Source: Geminicoccaceae bacterium (GTDB lineage Bacteria; Pseudomonadota; Alphaproteobacteria; Geminicoccales; Geminicoccaceae). From it: a stretch of 6,674 bases of DNA. The stretch covers positions 1 to 6,674 of the forward strand of contig JAPJRA010000206.1 in assembly GCA_030824835.1 (NCBI GenBank). The letters run 5' to 3'. A model generated the notes under the pieces. The model saw only the letters and a list, made by a program, of their open reading frames with translations, was not told the DNA's origin and ran no database searches. Of the stretch, positions 1 to 5,805 are shown piece by piece. Every line of letters begins with the position of its first letter. Within the stretch, counting starts at the first letter, position 1. The translations under genes and the position numbers were made by a program.

Positions 1-58
1 GGACAGCGGCCCGGTACAGGTCGACGACGAGGTCGAGGCGGAGCGTATCGCCGCCTGA
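1..58 (+). CDS. 3' end of an unidentified upstream protein (partial)
   Basis: An open frame enters from the left edge and stops at TGA 56-58. The 18 visible residues form a mainly acidic tail (DSGPVQVDDEVEAERIAA). That is too little to assign a family. Support comes from the intrinsic terminator beginning 30 nt after the stop, which is where a gene end would be expected, and from the absence of stops in this frame. The gene is not obviously in an operon with the following aminotransferase, because the terminator separates them. Confidence 0.55.
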   Translation, partial: DSGPVQVDDEVEAERIAA

Positions 59-87
59 CGACCGTCGTTGCGCCCGTCGCGGGAGGA

Positions 88-110
88 GGGGCGCGCGAGC
101 GCCCCTTTTT
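88..110 (+). terminator. Rho-independent terminator of the upstream gene
   Basis: A perfect 7-bp GC stem pairs GGGGCGC (88-94) with GCGCCCC (99-105). It closes a GCGA tetraloop (95-98, a GNRA-type loop) and is followed at once by five T residues (106-110). This is a textbook intrinsic terminator on the + strand. It lies 30 nt after the upstream stop codon and 33 nt before the ATG of the aminotransferase gene. It most likely ends the upstream transcript, but because it sits so close to the next start it could also act on read-through into that gene. Confidence 0.88.
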
Positions 111-143
111 CGTGGTTCATCTTCAGAACGGGCTCTGTGCGCC

Positions 144-1337
144 ATGCTGAACTGGGATCGGCACTATGCGGGGCGGGCCGGCCGCATCACGGCCTCCGAG
201 ATCCGCGAGCTGCTCAAGCTGCTCGACCGGCCGGGCATCATCTCCTTCGCAGGTGGTATCCCGGACGCGTCGCTGTTTCCGGTGGAAGCGGTCGCGGCCT
301 CGTTCCGTCGCATCCTGGAGACACCGGCGACCGCCGGCGTGGCGCTGCAGTACGCCGTCAGCGAGGGCTACCTACCGCTGCGCGAGTGGCTGGTCGGGCA
401 TATGGGACGGCTGGGCGTGACCTGCGGTCCTGAGCAGATCCTGATCACCAACGGCTCCCAGCAGGCCCTGGATTTCCTGGGGAAGCTGTTCGTGGCTCCT
501 GGCGACCGGGTGCTGGCGGCACGGCCGACCTATCTTGGCGCCCTTCAGGCGTTCTCCACCTACGAGGCAGAGTTCGGCGCCTTTCCCGGTCTCGGCGGCG
601 AGCCGGATGCGGCCGAGCATGGCAAGCTCGCCTACGTGATGCCGGACTTCGCCAACCCCAGTGGCCGCACCTTGAGCTTGGCCGAGCGCCGGGCGGTGCT
701 GCGGATGGCCACGGCGGCCGATCTGCCAGTGATCGAGGACGCCGCCTACGAGCAGCTCTACTTCGATGCCGAGCCCCTGCCGTCGCTGCTGGCGCTGGAC
801 AGCGCCGACAAGGGCGTCGACCGCGGCCGCGTCATCTTCTGTGGCACCTTCTCGAAGACCGTCGTGCCGGGCTTGCGGATCGGTTGGATCGTGGCGCCGC
901 GGCCGGTGATCGAGAAGCTGGTGCTGATCAAGCAGGCGAGCGACCTGCACACCAGCGCCCTCAACCAGATGGCCATGCTGGATATCGCCAGTGCCATCGT
1001 GCCCGGGCATACGGAGGTCATCCGCGCCGCTTACCGCCAGCGTCGCGACGCCATGCTGGCGGCGCTCGAGGCTTCGATGCCAGCCGGCGTGACGTGGACC
1101 CGCCCGGCCGGCGGCATGTTCATCTGGTTGACCTTGCCGGCGTCGGTCGACACCGGGCGCCTGCTCGAGCGCTCGATCGAGACCTGTGGCGTCGCCTTCG
1201 TCCCGGGTGCCGCCTTCTTCCCTGACCGCTCCGGGCGCAACACGCTGCGGCTGAGCTACTCGCTCAACACGCCGACCGAGATCGCGGACGGAATCTCAAG
1301 GCTGGCCGACGTGATCCGTGATGTCGGGCATGACTGA
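144..1337 (+). CDS. PLP-dependent aminotransferase, fold type I (class I/II, 2-aminoadipate/aromatic aminotransferase-like)
   Basis: A complete 397-aa cytosolic aminotransferase that moves an amino group from an amino acid to a 2-oxoacid using pyridoxal phosphate. Visible family features in order: the N-terminal SFAGGIPD segment (residues 34-41), typical of the LysN/kynurenine-aminotransferase/MocR-C-terminal subgroup; NPSG with N171; D199 and Y202, which contact the pyridine ring; GTFSK with K238 as the Schiff-base lysine; R245 in the following LRIGW, a phosphate ligand; and R369 in NTLRLSYS, the usual substrate carboxylate clamp. There is no N-terminal GntR helix-turn-helix, so it is a stand-alone enzyme and not a MocR regulator. 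The ATG at 144 gives the normal family length, and no ATG, GTG or TTG lies upstream in frame within the intergenic gap; the ribosome site is weak. Substrate cannot be read from sequence: 2-aminoadipate, aromatic or branched-chain amino acids are all possible. The last 42 bp overlap the convergent DUF983 frame. Confidence 0.93.
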   Translation: MLNWDRHYAGRAGRITASEIRELLKLLDRPGIISFAGGIPDASLFPVEAVAASFRRILETPATAGVALQYAVSEGYLPLREWLVGHMGRLGVTCGPEQILITNGSQQALDFLGKLFVAPGDRVLAARPTYLGALQAFSTYEAEFGAFPGLGGEPDAAEHGKLAYVMPDFANPSGRTLSLAERRAVLRMATAADLPVIEDAAYEQLYFDAEPLPSLLALDSADKGVDRGRVIFCGTFSKTVVPGLRIGWIVAPRPVIEKLVLIKQASDLHTSALNQMAMLDIASAIVPGHTEVIRAAYRQRRDAMLAALEASMPAGVTWTRPAGGMFIWLTLPASVDTGRLLERSIETCGVAFVPGAAFFPDRSGRNTLRLSYSLNTPTEIADGISRLADVIRDVGHD

Positions 1338-1685
1338 ATCGGTCGCCCGGTTGCGGTATTGCAGCGCCACCCGCACGCCCTTGAAGGAGCGCAGGAGCGC
1401 CAGCACGGAGACGATGGTGAGCGGCAGCCAGATCGCGAAATGGACCCAGGCCGGCGGCGCGTAGCGGGCCTCGACGATCAGGGCGCCGAACACGTTGACG
1501 AAACCGACGATGAGAATGAGGAAAGCCGCCGGCCCGTCGTCATTGTCGTAGAGCGAAAGGTCGGCGCCGCAGGACTCGCAGGGCGAACGCAGTGCCAGAT
1601 AGCCATGGAACAGCCGCCCACGGCCGCAGACCGGGCATCGGCAGGCTAGCCCGGCTGCGAGCGCCGAAGGAGGGCGGGCGATGAT
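1296..1685 (-). CDS. DUF983 family zinc-ribbon membrane protein, start uncertain
   Basis: Recognised as DUF983 by a cysteine-rich head followed by two membrane helices. With a start at ATC 1685 it is 129 aa. It has CPVC (17-20) and CESC (36-39), a likely zinc ribbon, then a DDGPAAF turn, helix 1 (about 52-71), the RYAPPAWVH linker, helix 2 (about 80-98) and the RSFKGVRVALQYR tail typical of the family. The molecular role of the family is not established. It ends at TGA 1298-1296, inside the 3' end of the opposing aminotransferase gene. The start is the problem: no ATG, GTG or TTG occurs in frame between the end of DUF934 (1688) and the first CPVC. Candidates are ATC 1685 or ATC 1682, CTG 1730, or GTG 1853, which would overlap DUF934 by 166 bp. 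I chose 1685 because it matches where homology begins. The product is very likely real; the 5' end is not settled. Confidence 0.8.
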   Translation of the reverse strand: MIARPPSALAAGLACRCPVCGRGRLFHGYLALRSPCESCGADLSLYDNDDGPAAFLILIVGFVNVFGALIVEARYAPPAWVHFAIWLPLTIVSVLALLRSFKGVRVALQYRNRATDSVMPDITDHVGQP

Positions 1686-1687
1686 GC

Positions 1688-2206
1688 TTACGCCGCCGCC
1701 CGGGTCGGCCGCGCCCGACGCGCCCGCCAGACCGCCTCGGCGCCACGCGGCTCGGCATAGTCCGGCTGGTAGGACAGCGTCATCTCGACCGCGGCCTTGG
1801 CCCAGCTCGCCAGGGTCCGCTCCTGGGTGATCTCGAAGCTGTCGAAGCCGCACTGCCGCATGAACTGGTAGCGGTCGACCAGCACCTCGCCCACAGCCCG
1901 GACCTCGCCCGCGAAGCCGTAGCGCTCGCGCAGGATGCGAGCGGTGCTGAAGGCACGGCCGTCGCTGAACACCGGGAAGCTCAGGGCGACCAGGGCCAGC
2001 CGCGGCAGCCATGGCTCCAGCTGCTCGACCCGCTGGCCAGGCTCCAGGCGAACGCCCAGCTCACCCGCGAAGCTCTCGAACAGCTCGGGCTCGGCCAGCA
2101 GCCGCGGCAACGGCACGATGATCCGGCCCGAATCGGGCACGGCCTCGCCCTCGGCCAGCGCGCGCCAGCTGTCCTCGACGAACCGACCGGCCTTAAGCAG
2201 CGGCAT
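1688..2206 (-). CDS. DUF934 protein, sulfite-reductase-associated
   Basis: A 172-aa soluble protein of the DUF934 family. Hallmarks are the FPVFSDGRAFSTARILRER block (about 77-95), then GEVRAVGEVLVDR (100-112) and QFMRQCGFDSFE (114-125). The only cysteine is C119, so it cannot hold an Fe-S cluster alone, and no flavin or NAD motif is apparent. The family is a regular downstream neighbour of CysI in proteobacteria (for example beside cysI in Pseudomonas). From memory, mutant-fitness work has linked it to sulfite reduction, but its biochemistry is unresolved. The ATG at 2206 is chosen because an AAGGAG ribosome site (2219-2214) lies 7 nt upstream and family homology starts there; the same frame stays open to 2473 only as a shadow of cysI. 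It overlaps the end of cysI by 14 nt, suggesting translational coupling. Its C-terminus is arginine- and alanine-rich and stops 2 nt before the likely DUF983 start. Confidence 0.9.
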   Translation of the reverse strand: MPLLKAGRFVEDSWRALAEGEAVPDSGRIIVPLPRLLAEPELFESFAGELGVRLEPGQRVEQLEPWLPRLALVALSFPVFSDGRAFSTARILRERYGFAGEVRAVGEVLVDRYQFMRQCGFDSFEITQERTLASWAKAAVEMTLSYQPDYAEPRGAEAVWRARRARPTRAAA

Positions 2207-3854
2207 AGAGCTTCTCCTTGAACGGCGCCTCGCCGGCACGCCGATAGACCTCGATGAAGGGTTCGTCGTCGTTGGTGCGTAGCTCGAGATAGGCCTCGAC
2301 GATGCGCTCGATCGCCGCCGGGACCTGCTCGGCCGAGAAGCCCGGACCGATGATCTTGCCGATGGCGGCGTTGTTGTCGGCGCTGCCACCCAACGTGATC
2401 TGGTAGAATTCCTGCCCCTGCTTGTCGAGGCCCAGGATGCCGATGTGGCCCATGTGGTGATGGCCGCAGGCATTGATGCAGCCGGAGATCTTGATCTTCA
2501 GCTCGCCGATCTTCTCCTGCCGCTCCAGCTCGGCGAAGCGACTGCTGATGGCCTGGGCGATCGGGATCGAGCGTGCCGTCGCCAGGGCGCAATAGTCCAT
2601 GCCCGGGCAGGCGATGATGTCCGAGATCAGGTTGCTGTTGGGGGTGGCGAGATCCGCATCCTCCAGCACGTTCCACAATGCGAACAGATCCTGCTTCCTG
2701 ACGTTGGGCAGGACCAGGTTCTGCTCGTGCGTGACGCGGATCTCGCCCTGGCTGAACTCGTCCGCCAGCGCCGCCACGGTGCGCATCTGCAGCGAGGTCG
2801 CATCGCCTGGGATGCCGCCCACCGGCTTCAGCGAGATGTTGGCGATGGCGTAGCCCGCCACCTTGTGGCGCACGGTGTTGTTGCGCACCCAACGGGCGAA
2901 GTCCGGGACGGCGAACATCCGCTGGTCGTGCAGCGAATCACGGTCCGGCAGGGTCTCATAGGCCGGCGGCGCGAAGTAGGCCTGGATGCGCTCCAGCTCG
3001 TCGGCCGCGATCGCGATGCCTTCGGCATGATCGCCCGCGGCATATTCCGCCTCGACCTCGCGCTTGAACTCGGCAAGGCCCAGCTCGTGGACGAGGATCT
3101 TCACCCGCGCCTTGTACTTGTTGTCCCGTCGGCCAAAGCGGTTGTAGACGCGCATGATCGCGGTGCAGTAGGCGAGCAGCTCGTTCTCGGGCAGAAACTC
3201 GCGCACGGTCTTGCCGATCATCGGCGTCCGGCCGAGGCCGCCGCCGACGATGACCTCGAAGCCGATCTCGCCGGCCTCGTTCTTCTTCACCACCAAGCCG
3301 ATATCGTGCCCGCGCACGACGGCCCGATCCACCGTGGCCGCACTGATCGCGATCTTGAACTTGCGTGGCAGGTAGGAGAACTCGGGGTGCAGCGTCGACC
3401 ACTGGCGCAGCAGCTCGGCCCAGGGCCGGGGGTCGACCACCTCGTCGGCCGCGACACCAGCATAGTGGTCGCTGGTGACATTGCGGATGCAGTTGCCGGA
3501 GGTCTGGATGCAGTGCATCTCGACCTCGGCAAGCTCGGCCAGGATGTCGGGCACGTCCTTCAGCTCGGGCCAGTTGAGCTGCAGGTTCTGCCGGGTCGTG
3601 AAGTGACCGTAGCCACGATCGTACTTGTCGGCGATGTCGGCGAGCTTCCTCAGCTGGCGCGAGCTCAGGGTGCCATAGGGGATCGCAATCCGCAGCATGT
3701 AGGCGTGCAGCTGGAGATAGAGACCGTTCTTCAGCCGTAGCGGCTTGAACTCGTCCTCGCTCAGCTCGCCCGCCAGCCGGCGCTGTACCTGGTCACGGAA
3801 CTGGGCGGTCCGCTGCAGCACGAACTGCCGATCGAACTCGTCATAGCGATACAT
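2193..3854 (-). CDS. cysI: Sulfite/nitrite reductase hemoprotein (siroheme, 4Fe-4S)
   Basis: A complete 553-aa enzyme for six-electron reduction of sulfite to sulfide in cysteine biosynthesis; the same fold also reduces nitrite. It has the duplicated ferredoxin-like half-domain plus siroheme domain layout. The 4Fe-4S cluster ligands are C416 and C422 (CPGMDYC) and C459 and C463 (SGCINAC), followed by HHHMGHIGILG. Anion-binding residues known from E. coli CysI appear conserved: R88 (TTRQN), R124 (CIRNV), K165 and K167 (LPRKFK). The CINACGHHH version resembles the CysI group of Pseudomonas and alphaproteobacteria that occurs with DUF934 and lacks a CysJ partner. ATG 3854 has a GGAG 6 nt upstream and overlaps the DUF2849 gene by 14 nt. 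The adjacent siroheme synthase, DUF2849 and DUF934 favour sulfite over nitrite as substrate, but sequence alone does not prove it. The electron donor is not encoded in the window and may be ferredoxin. Confidence 0.94.
   Translation of the reverse strand: MYRYDEFDRQFVLQRTAQFRDQVQRRLAGELSEDEFKPLRLKNGLYLQLHAYMLRIAIPYGTLSSRQLRKLADIADKYDRGYGHFTTRQNLQLNWPELKDVPDILAELAEVEMHCIQTSGNCIRNVTSDHYAGVAADEVVDPRPWAELLRQWSTLHPEFSYLPRKFKIAISAATVDRAVVRGHDIGLVVKKNEAGEIGFEVIVGGGLGRTPMIGKTVREFLPENELLAYCTAIMRVYNRFGRRDNKYKARVKILVHELGLAEFKREVEAEYAAGDHAEGIAIAADELERIQAYFAPPAYETLPDRDSLHDQRMFAVPDFARWVRNNTVRHKVAGYAIANISLKPVGGIPGDATSLQMRTVAALADEFSQGEIRVTHEQNLVLPNVRKQDLFALWNVLEDADLATPNSNLISDIIACPGMDYCALATARSIPIAQAISSRFAELERQEKIGELKIKISGCINACGHHHMGHIGILGLDKQGQEFYQITLGGSADNNAAIGKIIGPGFSAEQVPAAIERIVEAYLELRTNDDEPFIEVYRRAGEAPFKEKLYAAA
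2214..2219 (-). promoter_or_regulatory. Shine-Dalgarno site for DUF934 inside cysI
   Basis: AAGGAG on the minus strand lies 7 nt before ATG 2206. It is embedded in the last codons of cysI (Lys-Glu-Lys region, residues 547-549). It fixes the DUF934 start and means the ribosome finishing cysI passes over it. Confidence 0.75.
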
Positions 3855-4158
3855 GGGAATCTCCGGCGTGGCTTGCCTGCTTGCCGAGGTCGGTGCGCAC
3901 CGAGGGCCCGACCGTGCGCAGATACTCGCGCAGCTTCAGCGGCCTCACCCGGCCTTCCTCGACGGTGACCTCGATGAGATAGGCATCGACCACCTCGTTG
4001 ACCGCCACGCCCTGGCTGCCCAGGGCGTCCAGCGCCTTGGCCTCCTCGGCGGTGGCGGCGACGTTGGCGGCCGCGATGTCCTCGACCCAGCCGCGCGTGC
4101 CGAGGAACACGACCTCGCCATCCAGCAGCCGATTGGCGGTCATCACCTGCGCGGTCAT
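3841..4158 (-). CDS. DUF2849 protein, sulfite-reductase operon accessory
   Basis: A small soluble 105-aa protein of the DUF2849 family. Recognisable blocks are VVFLGTRGWVEDIAAA (about 16-31) and, near the C-terminus, VVDAYLIEV (56-64) followed by RPLKLREYLRTVGPSVRTD (72-90). It contains no cysteine and no obvious cofactor site, so a redox-centre role is not visible; a scaffold, assembly or docking role is more plausible, by inference. In alphaproteobacteria it is typically placed between cysG and cysI, as here. ATG 4158 overlaps the cysG stop as ATGA (4 nt) and is preceded at 8 nt by GGGAG (4171-4167), which supports this start; an internal Met at residue 6 is a weaker alternative. Its 3' end overlaps cysI by 14 nt. 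Function unknown; the association with sulfite reduction rests on conserved context and, from memory, on mutant-fitness data. Confidence 0.9.
   Translation of the reverse strand: MTAQVMTANRLLDGEVVFLGTRGWVEDIAAANVAATAEEAKALDALGSQGVAVNEVVDAYLIEVTVEEGRVRPLKLREYLRTVGPSVRTDLGKQASHAGDSHVSL
3861..3864 (-). promoter_or_regulatory. Shine-Dalgarno site for cysI inside the DUF2849 gene
   Basis: GGAG on the minus strand lies 6 nt before ATG 3854. It is inside the last codons of the DUF2849 gene and supports the overlapping cysI start. Confidence 0.6.
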
Positions 4159-5600
4159 GCTGCTAGCTCCCAGTGTTCAAGGGCGCACCGTGTGGCGCCA
4201 GGCTCGATTGCGTGCATCCGAAGGGTGGCCGTGGCGTCGACGGGGTGCTTGCCATGGGGGAGGGCGCCGACGAAGATCATGGCCGGGCCCCTGATCGAGG
4301 CGTCGATGAGGCCTTCCGCCAGACAGCCGATGGTGGTCGTCGCCACCTTCTGACAGGGCAGGGTGCCGTTCTCGACCACGGTCACCGGCGTGTCGTGGTC
4401 GATTCCCGCGTCCAGCAGGCGTTCCTGGATGTGGCCTGCGGCGCCGACGCCCATGTAAATGGCCAGCATCTGTCCCGGCCGTGCCAGACTTGCCCAGTCG
4501 TGCTCGGCAGCACCGTCGCTGGCATGGCCGGTCAGCAGGGTCAGGCTGCGGCGTTGGTCCCGCTCGGTCAGGCTGAGGCCGACGGCAGCGGCACAGCCCA
4601 TGGCGGCACTGATGCCTGGCACCACACTCACCGGCACACCGGCCGCGTGCAACGCCGCCAGCTCCTCGCCGCCGCGCCCGAATACGAACGGATCGCCGCC
4701 CTTGAGCCGGACGACATGCTTGCCTGCCCGTGCCTCGCGCAGCAGCACGGCATTGATCTCGGCCTGGGTAGGGGATGGTTGGCCAGGTGTCTTGCCGACC
4801 ATGATGCGCTGCGCATCCCGGCGGGCGCGGTCGAGGATGGCGCCCGACACCAGCCGGTCGGCCACGATCACGTCCGCCTCCTGCAACGCGCGCATGGCCT
4901 TGAACGTGAGCAGATCCGGATCGCCGGGGCCGGCGCCGACCAGGGTCACGCGTCCCATCGGGATCGCATCGGCGTCGCCCAGCGACCGCTTGAGGAGATC
5001 CGCTGCCTCTTCCCGTGCCCCGGCGAGATAGGCACGCGCCACCGGGCCGTCGAAGAAGCCGTCCCAGAACCGGCGACGCGCGCTCCCGCCCAGGACGGCT
5101 TGGCCCACGCGCTTGCGCCAGCTGGCGGCCCACCGCGCCAGCCCGCCCAGCTGCGCCGGCAGCATGGCCTCGAGCGTGGCCTTGAGCTGCCGTGCCAGCA
5201 CCGGTGCGGTGCCTTCGGTGCCGATGGCCACGATCACCGGATCGCGATCGACCATGGCCGGCGTGATGAAGTCGCACAGCTCCTGGCGATCGACGGCGTT
5301 CACCGGCACGCCGGCGGCCCGACACATCGCCACCGCACGCGCCGCGTCGCCGTCCTCGTCGAGGGCCACGTAGGCCAGACGCACGCCGGCAAGATCTCGG
5401 GCCGTCAGATGGCGCAGCTCCAAGACCAGCTCGCCAGCAGCGGCCAGGTCCAGGATTTCAGCGCAAGCGTCGAGGGCAAGGACACGGAGCCGTGCCTTGG
5501 TCTTGCGCAGCAGACGGATCTTCTGCGCCGCCTGCTCGCCGCCTCCGACGATCAGCACGGGCTGATGATTCAGATCCAGGAATACCGGAAAGAAGCGCAT
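4155..5600 (-). CDS. cysG: Trifunctional siroheme synthase
   Basis: A 481-aa fused enzyme making siroheme, the cofactor of CysI. The N-terminal half (1 to about 200) is precorrin-2 dehydrogenase/sirohydrochlorin ferrochelatase: NAD-binding VLIVGGGEQAAQK (15-27), NAVDRQELCDF with D104, and IGTEGTAPVLARQ around T128. The C-terminal half (about 216-460) is uroporphyrinogen-III C-methyltransferase using S-adenosylmethionine: TLVGAGPGDPDLLT, ADRLVS with D248, VGKTPG with K270, VRLKGGDPFVFGRGGEE (297-313), VVPGISAAMG and IYMGVG. D104, D248 and K270 fall at the numbers I recall for Salmonella CysG, so the protein is colinear and looks fully functional. The position of the Salmonella phosphoserine S128 is threonine here. 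ATG 5600 was chosen because homology begins at MRFFPVFLDL; a TTG at 5654 would add 18 unrelated residues. The ribosome site at ATG 5600 is weak (GGA, 6 nt). First gene of the operon. Confidence 0.95.
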   Translation of the reverse strand: MRFFPVFLDLNHQPVLIVGGGEQAAQKIRLLRKTKARLRVLALDACAEILDLAAAGELVLELRHLTARDLAGVRLAYVALDEDGDAARAVAMCRAAGVPVNAVDRQELCDFITPAMVDRDPVIVAIGTEGTAPVLARQLKATLEAMLPAQLGGLARWAASWRKRVGQAVLGGSARRRFWDGFFDGPVARAYLAGAREEAADLLKRSLGDADAIPMGRVTLVGAGPGDPDLLTFKAMRALQEADVIVADRLVSGAILDRARRDAQRIMVGKTPGQPSPTQAEINAVLLREARAGKHVVRLKGGDPFVFGRGGEELAALHAAGVPVSVVPGISAAMGCAAAVGLSLTERDQRRSLTLLTGHASDGAAEHDWASLARPGQMLAIYMGVGAAGHIQERLLDAGIDHDTPVTVVENGTLPCQKVATTTIGCLAEGLIDASIRGPAMIFVGALPHGKHPVDATATLRMHAIEPGATRCALEHWELAA

Positions 5601-5657
5601 TCGTCGTCCAACACGGCTCGAAGGTGTGGAAACGATGATAGCATCACCCACCAATGG

Positions 5658-5686
5658 ATAATCGTATTTTCACACTCAAAAGTCAA
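5658..5686 (-). promoter_or_regulatory. Probable sigma70-type promoter of the cysG operon
   Basis: On the minus strand TTGACT (5686-5681) is followed after exactly 17 nt by GATTAT (5663-5658). These match the -35 consensus at 5/6 and the -10 consensus at 4/6. The predicted start of transcription is near 5651, giving a leader of about 50 nt to ATG 5600. If so, the TTG at 5654 would be at or before the transcript start and could not be the translation start. The surrounding DNA is clearly more AT-rich than the genes. Prediction by eye only. Confidence 0.5.
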
Positions 5687-5697
5687 GTGAAGCCATA

Positions 5698-5720
5698 AAT
5701 AACAAACAAATCACGTTATT
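5698..5720. repeat. Inverted repeat in the divergent region, possible operator
   Basis: Perfect 6-bp arms AATAAC (5698-5703) and GTTATT (5715-5720) are separated by 11 nt. The centre lies about 58 nt upstream of the predicted cysG transcription start, just beyond its -35 box. That is a common place for an activator site. The right arm also overlaps a possible -10 (TATTAT, 5717-5722) for the rightward transporter gene. A LysR-type sulfur regulator is one candidate binder, but the arms do not fit a strict T-N11-A box. Short AT arms in AT-rich DNA can arise by chance. Confidence 0.35.
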
Positions 5721-5722
5721 AT
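5717..5722 (+). promoter_or_regulatory. Possible -10 element for the transporter gene
   Basis: TATTAT matches the TATAAT consensus at 5/6 and lies about 84 nt before the transporter ATG. No convincing -35 box is present 16-18 nt upstream (CATAAA-like sequence), so it is a weak or activator-dependent candidate at best. Confidence 0.25.
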
Positions 5723-5805
5723 GTGTCCGCGTCACGCTTGCAGTGTCTTGATGCCACCTGATAGCAACGCGGCCGGCAGATGATGGCTGACGGAAGGAAA
5801 CGAAC

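Noticed and set aside
68..433. 121-codon open frame overlapping the terminator and aminotransferase
   Set aside because: Begins before the terminator, Arg/Gly-rich, and shadows the aminotransferase frame.
1981..2892. 303-codon frame overlapping cysI and DUF934 on the same strand
   Set aside because: Out-of-frame shadow; Arg/Gly/His-rich composition, covered by two well-supported genes.
2445..3740. Long open frame of 431 codons opposite cysI
   Set aside because: Antisense shadow in GC-rich DNA; low-complexity composition and no recognisable domain, while the opposite strand encodes a clear CysI.
5636..5646. TGAT-AGC-ATCA short palindrome in the cysG leader
   Set aside because: Arms of only 4 bp that do not extend; expected by chance.
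5600..5654. Extended CysG start at TTG 5654
   Set aside because: Adds 18 residues with no similarity to CysG N-termini and falls at or upstream of the predicted transcription start; ATG 5600 fits homology.
4173..5690. Open frame of 505 codons opposite cysG
   Set aside because: Antisense shadow of cysG; His/Gln/Arg/Gly-rich composition and no family signature.
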